NCBI RefSeq assembly: GCF_002075885.1
Contig: NZ_MDET01000018.1
Location: 17,921-81,920 of the forward strand
Length of the DNA: 64,000 nt
DNA from: Manganibacter manganicus
Lineage (GTDB): Bacteria; Pseudomonadota; Alphaproteobacteria; Rhizobiales; Rhizobiaceae
Direction of reading: 5' to 3'
The translations under genes and the position numbers were made by a program. The notes below the pieces were generated by a model that did not search any database, was not told the origin of the DNA, and saw nothing but the letters and a program-made list of their open reading frames with translations. Positions 1 to 10,062 of this stretch are shown one piece after another. Positions within the stretch are counted from its first letter, which is position 1. Every line of letters begins with the position of its first letter.

Positions 1-344
1 GACCGGAGCGCGACCTGACCGGAAAGTCGGAGAAATTGCGCAAGATCGTCGAACTGATGGCCGATCATCTCGACGAACCACTTTCGGCCGTACAATTCGC
101 CAAATCGGCTGGCTTGTCGGTGCGGCAGGTGGAGCGGTTGTTCCTGCGCCATCTCAATATGACGCCAGGCCGCTATTACATGCGGCTGAGGCTGGAGCGG
201 GCGCGCGAGTTGCTGCGTCAGACCAACATGCCGATCCTCGATGTGGCGATTGCTACCGGCTTTACTTCGCATTCCTATTTTGCGCAGAGCTACCGTTTGC
301 AGTTTGGCCGTCCGCCTTCCGAGGAACGCCGCACCACCTATTGA
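1..344 (+). CDS. AraC/GlxA-type transcriptional regulator, 3' part
   Basis: The reading frame is open from the window edge to a TGA at 342-344, so the gene is cut at its 5' end. The visible ~113 residues hold a complete AraC-type double helix-turn-helix: a first helix pair around SAVQFAKSAGLSVRQVERLF and the family signature ending in GFTSHSYFAQSYRLQFGRPP. This spacing and the short tail after the second HTH are typical of GlxA-like regulators, whose missing N-terminus would be a DJ-1/PfpI-like sensor domain; that part is inference. A TTG at 36 is only an internal codon. The target is not visible; the VWA gene 92 bp downstream is on the same strand. Confidence 0.8.
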   Translation, partial: PERDLTGKSEKLRKIVELMADHLDEPLSAVQFAKSAGLSVRQVERLFLRHLNMTPGRYYMRLRLERARELLRQTNMPILDVAIATGFTSHSYFAQSYRLQFGRPPSEERRTTY

Positions 345-436
345 ACACGACATGTTGAGGTCACCATGCCGCGCCTTGTCAGCGCCGCGATGCTCCAATA
401 GGGTCGCGCGCCGAGAGAGCATTTCAGGAGAACGAC

Positions 437-1675
437 ATGACGGGATTCTCGCGGGGCGTCGTTGCCGCGGCGGTCGGTCTTTTGTGGATGACGACGCTGG
501 GGCAGGCTTCCGAACGGATCATCGTCATACTGGATTCATCGGGTTCGATGTGGGGCCAGATCGACGGCAAGCCCAAGCAGGAGATCGCGCGCCAATCCCT
601 GCGCAGCGCTTTGCAAAGTACGCCTGCCGACGCTGAAATCGGCTTCATGGCATTTGGCCATCGCGAAAAGGATAGCTGCCAGGACATCGAATTGATAGTG
701 CCGCCGGCAACGGGCACCTCCGGTGCCATCACCTCCGCCATGGATAATCTGAAATTCCAGGGGCAGACGCCGCTGACCGATGCAGTCAAGCAGGCTGCGA
801 AGGCATTGGGATCGTCTGCAAACGCTCCGGCCAAGATCGTGCTGATCACCGACGGTGTCGAAAGCTGCAAGGGCGATCCCTGTGCGCTTGGCAAGCAATT
901 GAAAGAAGGTGGCGCCGGGCCGGTGGTCGATATTGTCGGCTTCGGGCTCGATGCCGATGAGGGCAGGCAGGTCGCCTGTCTCGCTGATGCGACGGGCGGT
1001 AAATATATCCAGGCCGCCGATGCGCAAGGCTTGAAGCAGGCGCTTGCAGAGACTGTCGCCGCACCGGCTGCCGCTGTTTCGCCGCCTCCAGCGGCCGAGC
1101 AGAAGCCCGTTCCCGAAGAGGAAAAAACCACCGCGAAGCCGGAAGAAACTGCGCCTCCAGCCGAAACGGCTGTGGTTGAACCAGCCGTGAAAGAGGCCGA
1201 TTTCGCGCCGACCGTCATGCTGGCGCAGGGTGGCGCACCGGTGAGCGATGACAATAGCTGGCAGGTATACAAGGCGCTGCCGGATGGAAGCCGCGGCGAT
1301 CTCGTGGCCAGCCAGCACGGCGCTTACACGGGCACGTTGCCGCCGGGCGACTACATTGTGGTAGCACAACTCGGCGAAGCGGATGCCGAACAGCAATTGT
1401 CGCTCAAGGCCGGCGAAACCTACAAGCCGGTTTTCGTGCTCGATGCCGGCGTGCTGGACATCAAGGCGCCCGGCGCTTTCCGGGTCGAGATTGTCGGCGC
1501 GCAAAAGGATGGGCAAGGCAATCGCAAGACCTTTGCCGCCAGTTATGGCGAGACGCTGGAAGCCACTTTGCCGACTGGCGATTATGTGGTCGTCGCGTCA
1601 CATTCGGATGGCAGCACGCGCGAACTGCCCGCGAGCGTGAAGACTGGCGGAAAGCTCGAACTGACGGTGGACTGA
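437..1675 (+). CDS. Secreted von Willebrand factor type A domain protein
   Basis: This 412-residue protein begins with a probable signal peptide (hydrophobic stretch to about residue 24, ending GQASE). A VWA domain follows at about 27-200 with a complete MIDAS: D-S-S-G-S near residue 33, a Thr in QGQTPLTDA, and Asp in LITDGVESC. A Pro/Glu/Ala-rich linker (about 215-255) leads to a C-terminal half with two similar beta-rich segments, each containing a GDY[IV]VVA strand (LPPGDYIVVAQ and LPTGDYVVVAS), which suggests a duplicated Ig-like or carboxypeptidase-regulatory-like fold. It probably binds a metal and a protein ligand in the periplasm. The partner is unknown. It ends 13 bp from the convergent edd gene. 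Confidence 0.8.
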   Translation: MTGFSRGVVAAAVGLLWMTTLGQASERIIVILDSSGSMWGQIDGKPKQEIARQSLRSALQSTPADAEIGFMAFGHREKDSCQDIELIVPPATGTSGAITSAMDNLKFQGQTPLTDAVKQAAKALGSSANAPAKIVLITDGVESCKGDPCALGKQLKEGGAGPVVDIVGFGLDADEGRQVACLADATGGKYIQAADAQGLKQALAETVAAPAAAVSPPPAAEQKPVPEEEKTTAKPEETAPPAETAVVEPAVKEADFAPTVMLAQGGAPVSDDNSWQVYKALPDGSRGDLVASQHGAYTGTLPPGDYIVVAQLGEADAEQQLSLKAGETYKPVFVLDAGVLDIKAPGAFRVEIVGAQKDGQGNRKTFAASYGETLEATLPTGDYVVVASHSDGSTRELPASVKTGGKLELTVD

Positions 1676-1688
1676 TGCGGTCTGCGGG

Positions 1689-3512
1689 TTAGGCCGCCGC
1701 AAACACCGTTGCGCCGCTGTCGGCATGGCCAACCATGTGCCGGAAGCCAGCGAACAATTCGCGGCCCATACCGAAATCATTGGCCGAAAGATCGGGTTTG
1801 GCCGCCGCCCGCAGCACCAGTTCGGCAGCCGGAACGAGCAATTCCAGCGTCCCGGCTTCGGCGTCCAGCCGCATCAAGTCACCATCGCGCACCTTGCCGA
1901 TCGGCCCGCCATCGAGCGCTTCGGGGGTGACGTGGATGGCTGCCGGCACTTTGCCCGAGGCGCCCGACATGCGCCCATCCGTTACCAGTGCAACGCGCTG
2001 GCCGCGATCCTGCAAAATGCCGAGAATCGTAATCAGCCTGTGCAGTTCCGGCATGCCATTGGCCTTCGGGCCCTGGAAGCGGATGACGGCGATGAAATCG
2101 CCGGTCAGGCTGCCCGCCTTGAAGGCATCGTTCAGCCCGTCCTGGCTATCGAACACGCGCGCCGGTGCTTCGATGATACGCCGGTCGGGCTTCACTGCCG
2201 AGGTCTTGATGACGGCATGACCGAGATTACCCGAAAGCACCCTCAGCCCGCCTGTCGGCTGGAACGGCTTTGTGGCCGGCGCCAGCACTTTCTCATCGCC
2301 GCTTTTTGCAGGCGCGGCTTCGCGCTCGACCGTGCCATCGGCGCCAAGCCGGGCCTCGATTGCGTAAGCGCGCAGGCCTTCGCCCCAGATCGTCTGGACG
2401 TCTTCGTGCAGCAGGCCGGCATCGAGCAATTCGCGGATCAGGAAGCCCATGCCGCCGGCGGCATGAAAATGGTTCACGTCGGCGAGTCCGTTCGGATAGA
2501 CACGTGCCAAAAGCGGCACGGCGTCAGACAGGTCGGAAATATCCTGCCATGTCAGGCTGATGCCCGCCGCAGCGGCCATGGCGATCAGATGGATCGTGTG
2601 GTTGGTCGAGCCGCCGGTGGCATGCAGGCCGACCACGCCATTGACGATGGAGCGTTCGTCGATCATGCGGCCGGCCGGCGTGTAGGCATTGCCCAGCGCG
2701 GTGATGGCCAGCGCGCGTTCGGTGGCTTCCCTTGTCAGTGCGTCGCGCAGCTTCGTGCCCGGATTGACGAAAGAGGCGCCGGGCAGATGCAGGCCCATGA
2801 TTTCCATGAGCATCTGGTTGGAGTTGGCCGTACCGTAGAAGGTGCAGGTGCCGGGGCCGTGATAGGATTTGGATTCTGCTTGCAGCAGTTCCTCCCGCCC
2901 GACCTTGCCCTCGGCGTAAAGCTGGCGCACTTTTGCCTTCTCGTCATTGGGCAGGCCGCTGGTCATCGGCCCGGCCGGAATGAAAACCGCCGGCAGATGG
3001 CCGAAGGTAAGTGCCGCGATCACCAGCCCCGGAACGATCTTGTCGCAGACGCCGAGATAGACGGCGGCGTCGAACATATTGTGGGAAAGGCCGATAGCCG
3101 CGGCCATGGCGATGACGTCGCGCGAGAACAGCGAAAGCTCCATGCCGGCCTGGCCCTGCGTGATGCCATCGCACATCGCCGGCACGCCGCCCGCCACCTG
3201 CGCGATACCGCCGGCGTCACGTGCTGCCTGCTTGATCAGCGCGGGGAATGACTCGAAGGGCTGATGCGCCGAAAGCATGTCGTTATAGGCGGTGATGATG
3301 CCGAGATTGGGCACACCGCCGCCGCTGAGGGCCGCCTTGTCCGATGGGCCGCAAGCGGCAAAGCCATGCGCGAGATTTCCGCAGGAAAGTACGGCGCGGT
3401 TGGCGCGAGCGCCCGCAGCCGCCGCAATGCGGCCGAGATAGGCTTCGCGACCCGGCCTGGAACGTTCGCGAATCCGCTCCGTGATGGCTTCGATGTCTTT
3501 CCTTGCTGTCAT
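1689..3512 (-). CDS. edd: Phosphogluconate dehydratase (Entner-Doudoroff)
   Basis: The 607-residue product matches the IlvD/Edd family over its full usual length. It dehydrates 6-phosphogluconate to 2-keto-3-deoxy-6-phosphogluconate in the cytoplasm. Conserved Fe-S/substrate motifs are visible: [48 protein letters not shown] and the late [19 protein letters not shown]. The ILVD paralogue is less likely because the sequence is Edd-like throughout and the gene is third in a zwf-pgl-edd operon. It starts 60 bp after the pgl stop. No eda gene is present in the window, so the aldolase must lie elsewhere. Confidence 0.95.
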   Translation of the reverse strand: MTARKDIEAITERIRERSRPGREAYLGRIAAAAGARANRAVLSCGNLAHGFAACGPSDKAALSGGGVPNLGIITAYNDMLSAHQPFESFPALIKQAARDAGGIAQVAGGVPAMCDGITQGQAGMELSLFSRDVIAMAAAIGLSHNMFDAAVYLGVCDKIVPGLVIAALTFGHLPAVFIPAGPMTSGLPNDEKAKVRQLYAEGKVGREELLQAESKSYHGPGTCTFYGTANSNQMLMEIMGLHLPGASFVNPGTKLRDALTREATERALAITALGNAYTPAGRMIDERSIVNGVVGLHATGGSTNHTIHLIAMAAAAGISLTWQDISDLSDAVPLLARVYPNGLADVNHFHAAGGMGFLIRELLDAGLLHEDVQTIWGEGLRAYAIEARLGADGTVEREAAPAKSGDEKVLAPATKPFQPTGGLRVLSGNLGHAVIKTSAVKPDRRIIEAPARVFDSQDGLNDAFKAGSLTGDFIAVIRFQGPKANGMPELHRLITILGILQDRGQRVALVTDGRMSGASGKVPAAIHVTPEALDGGPIGKVRDGDLMRLDAEAGTLELLVPAAELVLRAAAKPDLSANDFGMGRELFAGFRHMVGHADSGATVFAAA

Positions 3513-3572
3513 GGCTGCTTTCCTTGCCGGTCCCGAATCGTCGCCTGCCGTTCAATCTGGCGGGTGCCGTAA

Positions 3573-4271
3573 TCAAGGCGCCCAGAACACCTCGACCGGC
3601 TTCGGCGCTGCCTCGATCACCGAGCGGATGGGTTTCTTCGGTTCATTCGTCATTGCCTGCTCGAAGGCCGCTCGCTTTTCCGATCCTTCGATATGAAGCG
3701 CCAGGAAACCGGCGCAGAGAATGCGCGCCGCCGAAAGAGTCAGGCGCGGCTCGCCGGCACTTTGGGCATGCACCGGCAGGACGGTCCGGGTCGAGGCCGA
3801 GTCCAGCAAAGAGGCCAGATTGCCCGCGTCAGGGAAGAAGGAAGCGGTGTGGCCGTCGAGCCCCATGCCGAGGATGACGACGTCTGCCGGCCAGGGCAGG
3901 GTCTGCATGTCTACGCTGTCCGACGATGCCGCGTCTTCAAGGCTCGTTGCGTCCTTGTAGAGCGGGACGAAGCGTGCCGCCGCCGCCTTGTTCTGCAAAA
4001 GGTTTTCCGACACCAACGCTGCGTTCGAGCGTGGGGAGGACGGCGGCACGAAGCGTTCGTCCACCAGCGTCACGATAACCCGATCCCAGGCGAGATCGGC
4101 GTTGGACAGGACCTGGAAGAGTTTCTTTGGCGTGTTGCCGCCGGAGACCGCGATCAATGCCTTACCACGCTTGGTGATGGAAGATGCAAGACGGTTGACG
4201 ATCGTGTCGGCGAGTGAACGCTCCAGCGTGGTCCGGTCGGTGAATTCTTTCCAGTTGTAAGGCTCAGCCAT
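3573..4271 (-). CDS. pgl: 6-phosphogluconolactonase
   Basis: Hydrolyses 6-phosphogluconolactone, the zwf product, to 6-phosphogluconate. The open frame extends upstream, but the ATG at 4271 (MAEPYNWKEF) lies 2 bp after the zwf stop and gives 232 residues, the usual size of a DevB-type lactonase; a second ATG at 4292 (MARKQLT) would overlap zwf. Family motifs are present: SGGNTPKKLF near residue 50, VTLVDERFVPPSSPRSN, and GMGLDGHTASFFPDA. The tight spacing indicates translational coupling with zwf. Confidence 0.93.
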   Translation of the reverse strand: MAEPYNWKEFTDRTTLERSLADTIVNRLASSITKRGKALIAVSGGNTPKKLFQVLSNADLAWDRVIVTLVDERFVPPSSPRSNAALVSENLLQNKAAAARFVPLYKDATSLEDAASSDSVDMQTLPWPADVVILGMGLDGHTASFFPDAGNLASLLDSASTRTVLPVHAQSAGEPRLTLSAARILCAGFLALHIEGSEKRAAFEQAMTNEPKKPIRSVIEAAPKPVEVFWAP

Positions 4272-4273
4272 CG

Positions 4274-5743
4274 TCAGTTGCTTTCGTGCCATGTCCGCCC
4301 GTCGCGCTCGATCAATGCGATCGAGGCGGACGGCCCCCAGGTGCCGGATGTGTAGCCCTGTGCTTCCTGCCGCGCGCTCTCCCAGGCGTGCTGGATCGGA
4401 TCGATCCACGCCCATGCCGCCTCCACCTCGTCGCGGCGCATGAACAGCGTCTGGTTGCCGCGCACGACGTCCATGATGAGCCGTTCATAGGCGTCCGGCG
4501 CGCGGCCCTGGAACGATTGTGCGAAACTCATGTCGAGCGGGATCTGTTTCAGCCGCATGCCGCCGGGGCCGGGGTCCTTGATCATGATATATTGCTTGAC
4601 GCCTTCATTCGGCTGCAGGCGGATGACGAGCTGGTTGGCGAAGATTGGCCCGGCGCCTTCGCCGAAGATCGAATGCGGGATCGGCTTGAACTCGATGACG
4701 ATTTCAGAAACGCGCGCCGCCAGCCGCTTTCCCGTCCTCAGGTAGAAGGGCACACCGGCCCAGCGCCAATTGGCGATCTCGGCCTTGATGGCGACGAAGG
4801 TCTCGGTGTCGCTGTCCTTGCCGAGTTCCTCGATATAGCCCTTCACGGGTCCGCCGGCAGATGCGCCGGCGCGATACTGGCCGCGTACCGTGTGCTTCGG
4901 CGCCTCGTTGCCGTTGATGCGCGTGAGCGCCTTCAGAACTTTGAGTTTCTCGTCGCGTACCGCGTCGGCCTCCATGGAAGAAGGCGCTTCCATGGCGACG
5001 AGGCAAAGAAGCTGCAGCATATGATTCTGCACCATGTCGCGCAGCGCACCGGCCCGGTCGTAATAGGTGAAGCGGTCTTCCAGCCCCACCGTCTCGGCTA
5101 CGGTGATCTGCACATGGTCGATATTGGCGGAATTCCACAATGGCTCGTACAGCGCATTGGCGAAGCGCAATGCCATCAGGTTCTGCACCGTCTCCTTGCC
5201 GAGATAATGGTCGATGCGAAAAATCTGGCTCTCGTCGAAATTGCTGCCGATCAGGTCGTTCAATTCATGTGCCGAGTCGAGGTCGCGGCCGATGGGCTTT
5301 TCCACCACGATGCGAGAATTCGGCGAGACGAGCTTGTGCTTGTTCAACTGGTCCGAAATATCACCGAAGAGCGTGGGGGAGACGGCAAGATAAAAGGCGC
5401 GAATGCAATGGCTCTCGCCAATCGCCTTGGCGAGATCGTCAAATCCGGCACCGGTGGTCGCGTCGGTCGAGACATAGGAAAGGCGCGCCAGGAACGTGTC
5501 CAGCTCCTTTTGATCGACATCGGAAGCCTTCACATGATCCGAAACGGCCTGACGCGCGAAGGTCCGGAACTCATCGTCGGAAAGCTTCGAGCGCGACGTG
5601 CCGATGATGCGTGTCGGCTCGCTGAACTGGTGGTCGCGCTGGCGATAATAGAGGGCCGGAATGAGCTTGCGCTCCGACAAATCGCCGGTGCCGCCGAAAA
5701 TGATGAAGTCGAACGGATCGACGGGGATGATCTGACTGGTCAT
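4274..5743 (-). CDS. zwf: Glucose-6-phosphate 1-dehydrogenase
   Basis: First gene of the zwf-pgl-edd operon; oxidises glucose-6-phosphate to 6-phosphogluconolactone with NAD(P)+. The N-terminal Rossmann fingerprint FGGTGDLSERKLIPALY, the active-site motif RIDHYLGKETVQNLMALRF, and the C-terminal segment ending GTWGP are all visible. The open frame continues upstream by 65 residues, but those do not resemble the family. The ATG at 5743 (MTSQIIPVDPFDFIIFG) gives 489 residues, the usual length. Confidence 0.95.
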   Translation of the reverse strand: MTSQIIPVDPFDFIIFGGTGDLSERKLIPALYYRQRDHQFSEPTRIIGTSRSKLSDDEFRTFARQAVSDHVKASDVDQKELDTFLARLSYVSTDATTGAGFDDLAKAIGESHCIRAFYLAVSPTLFGDISDQLNKHKLVSPNSRIVVEKPIGRDLDSAHELNDLIGSNFDESQIFRIDHYLGKETVQNLMALRFANALYEPLWNSANIDHVQITVAETVGLEDRFTYYDRAGALRDMVQNHMLQLLCLVAMEAPSSMEADAVRDEKLKVLKALTRINGNEAPKHTVRGQYRAGASAGGPVKGYIEELGKDSDTETFVAIKAEIANWRWAGVPFYLRTGKRLAARVSEIVIEFKPIPHSIFGEGAGPIFANQLVIRLQPNEGVKQYIMIKDPGPGGMRLKQIPLDMSFAQSFQGRAPDAYERLIMDVVRGNQTLFMRRDEVEAAWAWIDPIQHAWESARQEAQGYTSGTWGPSASIALIERDGRTWHESN

Positions 5744-6128
5744 GCTCTTTGTTCTGTGGAGGTGCCGCCAAACTGCATAAGCTCTATAATCTAATCGATT
5801 TAAACAATCCAGTGCCCTGATGTCACACTGGAGGATTTTGAAATTGCGGCAACAACGGGCATCGAAGCTGACGAGTTCCATCCCGGCCGGGACAGGAGCA
5901 GGAATGATGTGGTTGAAGCACAAGATTGCTGCCAACATGGGTGCCGCGCCTGGCTACGGGGGAGGGCATAGCGAAAGCGTTTTGCCTGAGAAGGTGCCAG
6001 TGTGGTGGCCGCCCAGAGCTTGCGAGACGGTCGAAGTCCACCTTGGCTGGCCTCGGATGAGGGCACATTCATCACCGGCACGCCACTGGTGGCCGATGAA
6101 TTTGAGCCTCACAGAGTCGAGTGGCGAC
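5744..6128. other. Intergenic region upstream of zwf, with AT-rich palindrome
   Basis: No convincing gene is visible in these 385 bases; the open frames on both strands lack codon bias or family resemblance. About 50 bp upstream of the zwf start there is an AT-rich stretch containing the 8-bp palindrome AATCGATT (5793-5800) beside TATAAT-like sequence. It is a reasonable place for the zwf promoter and an operator (RpiR/HexR-type regulators often control this operon), but no recognised consensus was matched. Confidence 0.35.
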
Positions 6129-6923
6129 TCAGCCGTCGCTTGTGACGAAGCTCTTGTAAACCCAGCCGTGTTTGCCCTGATACACGACTTCACACCAGTT
6201 TTTGCAGGATATGATCTTGACCTGTGTCTTAGCTGGTATCGTTGTCAGCACCGTTGCGCCCTTCTTCGGGCGAGCCCGCATATTGACTCCTCTCAATATG
6301 TGGCCAGCTTCGCCGTCATTCTCCGCTTTGGCGTCGTTTGCCGTTGGTCGTGGTGTCGGAATCGCGGCTGTTTTGGAATTGTCGTGGGCACTGCCATTGC
6401 TGCCGGTCGCTTCCTTGTTGACAGCAACTGCAGCCGCAGCAATTGGGTCGATCTTTGTGGAGGCGAAAGCCTGCTTGAGTTCCTGGGGAGCAGTTTGATT
6501 GGGGATCGGAGACTCGATGGCGTCGCCGCTCGAACGTCCGGCGCCGGAAAAATGTTCGGCCGCAGCGTTACTGCTTGTCGCCGATGCCATCCCGGTTGCC
6601 TGCTCCAAGATCGATTGGGTGGTATTGGCTGCAACCGGTCCGGAACCGGCGACGATGACCGGTTCGGCGTGGTCGTTTGCCTTTGTGGCCTCCGCAAAAG
6701 CTTGTCTGTCACCACCTGGCATGGCCAGCCACAAACCAATGCCGGCAATGCCAAGCAGGCTTACCGTGCCGACACCGGCAATGACAAAATGGGCGTTTGC
6801 CCTGATCCGCTGCCACAAGCTCGGTCGTGCATCGTAGCCATATTGCATCGAATAGCGTCGATGTCTCGGCATGCCGAAACGAAAAGACCCCTTCACACCT
6901 GCCACCTCCAGATAGGCCGACAT
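6129..6923 (-). CDS. Membrane-anchored protein with C-terminal SH3b domain
   Basis: Not a named family member. The predicted protein has a short basic N-terminus, one membrane segment (HFVIAGVGTVSLLGIAGIGLWLA), a long low-complexity Ala/Ser/Thr/Asn-rich linker of about 130 residues, and a C-terminal bacterial SH3 domain of about 60 residues (VNMRARPKKGATVLTTIP ... GKHGWVYKSFV). The SH3 domain would lie in the periplasm, where such domains often bind peptidoglycan or partner proteins. The start is uncertain: ATGs at 6923, 6872 and 6848 all precede the membrane segment and none has a clear ribosome-binding site. Confidence 0.7.
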   Translation of the reverse strand: MSAYLEVAGVKGSFRFGMPRHRRYSMQYGYDARPSLWQRIRANAHFVIAGVGTVSLLGIAGIGLWLAMPGGDRQAFAEATKANDHAEPVIVAGSGPVAANTTQSILEQATGMASATSSNAAAEHFSGAGRSSGDAIESPIPNQTAPQELKQAFASTKIDPIAAAAVAVNKEATGSNGSAHDNSKTAAIPTPRPTANDAKAENDGEAGHILRGVNMRARPKKGATVLTTIPAKTQVKIISCKNWCEVVYQGKHGWVYKSFVTSDG

Positions 6924-7169
6924 TCTTATGATCGGAGGACGGCGACGAGCCTTCCAGAGATCAGCGTCGGTCCCGACGCCTGAAGCATTTGAGCAGTGGC
7001 TTCGCCACCTTGTTTTGCCACATGCCACCCATTGATCGGCGATTATGGCATCACTAGGCCCTGATTGTGGTATTTCTCAAAAGGGCTCGCTTCTTGCGTC
7101 GGCGGAAATAGACTCCCTTTTTGTCGGCTTGGCAACCCGCAAATCGTGTCCGATCTGACCGTCGGCGGA

Positions 7170-8465
7170 TCAAATGCGGTCACGCATGGCATACCAGTTG
7201 AGAGCCAGGAACTGCAGCGGCGCACGCAGACGGCGACCGCCGGGGAAAGCAGGAATGGCGAGATCGGCGAGCAAGTTGAGTTGGTCGCGGTTTCCCGAGA
7301 CGGTCTCGGCATAAAGCTTGCCGACATAGTTCGACAGCATGACGCCATGGCCCGAATAGCCGCCGGCGGAAATCACATTCGGCATCACTTCGCGCACGAA
7401 GGGCTTTCGCGGCAAGGTAATGCCGACATAGCCGCCCCAGCCATGCGTGATCTCTACATCCTTCAGATCCGGATAGAGTTCCGCGATCTGCTTGCGGATA
7501 TGGACGTGAATGTCCTTGGGGTCTTTGACGGCATAGATTTCTCGGCCGCCAAACAGCAGTCGACCATCCTTCGATTTTCGAAAATAACGCACGACGAAAC
7601 GGGAATCATCCACAGCTTCCCAGCCTGGCAGAACTGTGGAATCTTCACCAAGCGGCACCGTGGCGCCAATGAAGGAGCCGATCGGCATGACATGCGCTGC
7701 GCTGGCCGGTTCCAGTGAGCCACCGTAGGCATTCACGGCGAGCAGGCATTTCTGCGCCGTAATCATGCCTTTCGCTGTCGTCACCCGCACCTTGCCGCCA
7801 CTGGAAGAGATGCCGGTGGCTTTTGTATTTTCAAATAGCTGTGCTCCGGCCGCGGCTGCAACCCGTGCAGTGCCGACCACCAGTTTCAACGGGTGGATAT
7901 GGCCGGTGCCCGTATCGCGTACGCCGCCGAAAAATGCTTGCGAGCCCAGTCGCTGGGCCGTCTCTCCGGCGTCCATGAATTTGATGTGCGGGTAGCCGAA
8001 GCGCTCCGCCATGAGTTCGGCATGCCGACGATAGTCATCGACATAGCGCTTCTTGTGGGCCACCGACAATTGGCCCGGCACATAGTCGATATCGATCCCA
8101 TTGGTCTCTGCAAATTCGAGCAGATGTGCCTTCGCGTCTTCGGCCAGTCCGAACAAGGCCTTGGCGCGCGACAACCCATACTCGGTTTCCAGTTCTTCCG
8201 CCCAGGCGCGTTGGCCTGTGCCGAGTTGCCCTCCATTGCGGCCGGACGCGCCATCGCCGAAGCGATGTGCGTCGATCAAAACGACGTTCGTTCCGGCTTT
8301 GGCCAGATGCGTCGCGGCCGACAGGCCCGTGAAGCCGCCACCGATAATAACGATGTCGACATCCCGGTCGCCGTCGAGTTCGGGATAGTCCGGTCGTGGG
8401 CCGACGGTGTCTTCATACCAGGAATAGCCGGGAGAAATGGGAGATTGGTAGGGCATATCGATCAT
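7170..8465 (-). CDS. puuB: FAD-dependent oxidoreductase, gamma-glutamylputrescine oxidase-like
   Basis: 431 residues of the DAO/GlpO-type FAD oxidoreductase family. The Rossmann motif VDIVIIGGGFTGLSAATHLA sits near residue 36, followed by DGASGRNGGQ, which is typical of PuuB/OrdL-like enzymes, and a C-terminal GGYSGHGVMLSNYVGKL. In the Puu pathway the enzyme oxidises gamma-glutamylputrescine to the aldehyde, releasing H2O2. Assignment to this substrate rests on family resemblance and on the adjacent PuuA-like ligase (26 bp upstream on the same strand) with potFGHI nearby. Other amine oxidations remain possible. Confidence 0.8.
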   Translation of the reverse strand: MIDMPYQSPISPGYSWYEDTVGPRPDYPELDGDRDVDIVIIGGGFTGLSAATHLAKAGTNVVLIDAHRFGDGASGRNGGQLGTGQRAWAEELETEYGLSRAKALFGLAEDAKAHLLEFAETNGIDIDYVPGQLSVAHKKRYVDDYRRHAELMAERFGYPHIKFMDAGETAQRLGSQAFFGGVRDTGTGHIHPLKLVVGTARVAAAAGAQLFENTKATGISSSGGKVRVTTAKGMITAQKCLLAVNAYGGSLEPASAAHVMPIGSFIGATVPLGEDSTVLPGWEAVDDSRFVVRYFRKSKDGRLLFGGREIYAVKDPKDIHVHIRKQIAELYPDLKDVEITHGWGGYVGITLPRKPFVREVMPNVISAGGYSGHGVMLSNYVGKLYAETVSGNRDQLNLLADLAIPAFPGGRRLRAPLQFLALNWYAMRDRI

Positions 8466-8491
8466 GCTTCAGACTGGTTGACGGCGACGGC

Positions 8492-9913
8492 CTAGACGTT
8501 CAGCAGCAGATATTCCCGCTCCCAGGGGCTGATCACTTCCATGAAGGTTTCGAACTCGGCTCGCTTGATGGCGGTGAATGTGGCGGCGAAGGATTGCCCC
8601 AGCACTTCCGTCAACCGATTGTCGGTTTCAAATAGGTCCACCGCTTCCAGCAGACCGCGCGGCAGGTCGATCTGATCTTCATTGGCGGCGGTCACCACCG
8701 CTGGTTCGGCTTCGGTCTTGTCCAGCATTCCGAGCAGCCCGCAGGCGAGCGAAGCCGCCAGGGCGAGATATGGATTGGCATCGGATGAGGGAATGCGATT
8801 TTCGACCCGGCGCGCGGCCGGGTCGGAGCGTGGGACGCGAAAAGCAGTCGTTCGGTTGTCGTAACCCCATTTGTTGTTGACGGGGGCGGAAGCCGCCTGG
8901 GTCAGCCGGCGATAGGAGTTGACGTAGGGCGCCAGCATGACCAGCGCGTTCGGTACATGTCTCTGCATACCGCCGATGAAATGAAAGAAGGCATCGCTTT
9001 CGGAGCCGTCTTCATTGCTGAAGATGTTCCTGCCAGTTTTCTTGTCGATAATCGATTGATGGATATGCATGGCCGAGCCGGGCTGGCCCTGGATGGGCTT
9101 GGCCATGAAAGTGGCATAGGTGTCGTGCTTGAGCGCGGCCTCGCGAATGGTGCGTTTGAACATGAAGACCTGATCGGCCAATTCCACCGGATCGCCGTGG
9201 CGCAGATTGATCTCAAGTTGGCCGGCGCCTTCTTCGTGGATCAGCGTGTCAATTTCGAGCCCCTGGCTTTCGGAGAAATGATAAATATCGTCGATCAGTT
9301 CATCGAATTCGTTGACGCCGGCAATCGAATAGCCGGCGCCGCCGCCAATGGCGCGGCCGGACCGCCCGACGGGCGGCGTCAACGGGTAATCAGGATCGGG
9401 ATTCTTGCGCACCAGATAGAATTCGATTTCCGGGGCGACGACCGGCTTCAGTCCACGCTTGTCGTAGGCAGCGAGTACACGTTTCAAAACGTTGCGCGGA
9501 GTGAATTCCACCGAACGACCGTCCTGATGGACAAGATCGCAGATGACGGCCGCAGTCGGGTCTTCCTCCCAGGGAACGACCGTTAAGGTCGAAAGGTCGG
9601 GCAGCAGCTTCAGGTCACCGTCATCCTCGGGATAGTGAAAACCGTTGCCGTTCTCCGGGTAACCGCCCGAGATGGTCGCCATGAAAACGGCGGAGGGCAA
9701 TGCCAGTGACGTGTTGGAGGTAAATTTTTTCGACGGCATCATCTTGCCGCGTGCTATGCCCGCCTGGTCCGGGGTAATGCATTCGATATCTTCGATGCCA
9801 CGCCATTCAAGCCAGTTGGTCGCTTCCTTCCAGGTCTTGACCCCTCTGAGATTTTTTACGTAGGCGGGAGTACGGGCGCGTTTGGGACGAACGTCCTTCT
9901 TGGCAGGCGGCAT
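8492..9913 (-). CDS. puuA: Glutamine synthetase family protein, gamma-glutamylputrescine synthetase-like
   Basis: 473 residues; a glutamine-synthetase fold with the ATP/glutamate-site segments EEGAGQLEINLRHGDP, KPIQGQPGSAMHIHQS and NRTTAFRVPRSDPAARRVENRIPSSDANPYLALAA. It lacks the adenylylation-loop context of GlnA and carries an N-terminal basic extension, as in PuuA/GlnT-like ligases acting on amines. It likely joins glutamate to putrescine or a similar amine using ATP, as the first step of the pathway continued by the oxidase downstream. The gene is divergent from the HAD phosphatase across a 149-bp gap. Confidence 0.82.
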   Translation of the reverse strand: MPPAKKDVRPKRARTPAYVKNLRGVKTWKEATNWLEWRGIEDIECITPDQAGIARGKMMPSKKFTSNTSLALPSAVFMATISGGYPENGNGFHYPEDDGDLKLLPDLSTLTVVPWEEDPTAAVICDLVHQDGRSVEFTPRNVLKRVLAAYDKRGLKPVVAPEIEFYLVRKNPDPDYPLTPPVGRSGRAIGGGAGYSIAGVNEFDELIDDIYHFSESQGLEIDTLIHEEGAGQLEINLRHGDPVELADQVFMFKRTIREAALKHDTYATFMAKPIQGQPGSAMHIHQSIIDKKTGRNIFSNEDGSESDAFFHFIGGMQRHVPNALVMLAPYVNSYRRLTQAASAPVNNKWGYDNRTTAFRVPRSDPAARRVENRIPSSDANPYLALAASLACGLLGMLDKTEAEPAVVTAANEDQIDLPRGLLEAVDLFETDNRLTEVLGQSFAATFTAIKRAEFETFMEVISPWEREYLLLNV

Positions 9914-10062
9914 CAGGCACCAGATCGAGTTGCGGATTTCAAAGTATGCCTTGTCGCGAAGGCGAAGAAAAGGGGTGCCGTGTATTCCGCCAGGCTTGAA
10001 ACGACGGGTCGATAAAGGCTTTTCTGCTTTAAATTAATGATGAATCTGAAAAGTGAAAGTGG

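Noticed and set aside
1725..3251. 508-residue plus-strand open frame
   Set aside because: Antisense to edd, whose motifs are intact; typical high-GC shadow.
4286..5794. 502-residue plus-strand open frame
   Set aside because: Antisense to zwf, whose motifs are intact.
5744..5938. 65-residue N-terminal extension of Zwf
   Set aside because: The extra residues do not resemble the family and the internal ATG gives the normal length.
5820..6983. 387-residue plus-strand open frame
   Set aside because: Antisense to the SH3 protein gene; Cys/Trp/Ser-rich translation without domain, whereas the minus strand has a membrane segment and SH3 fold.
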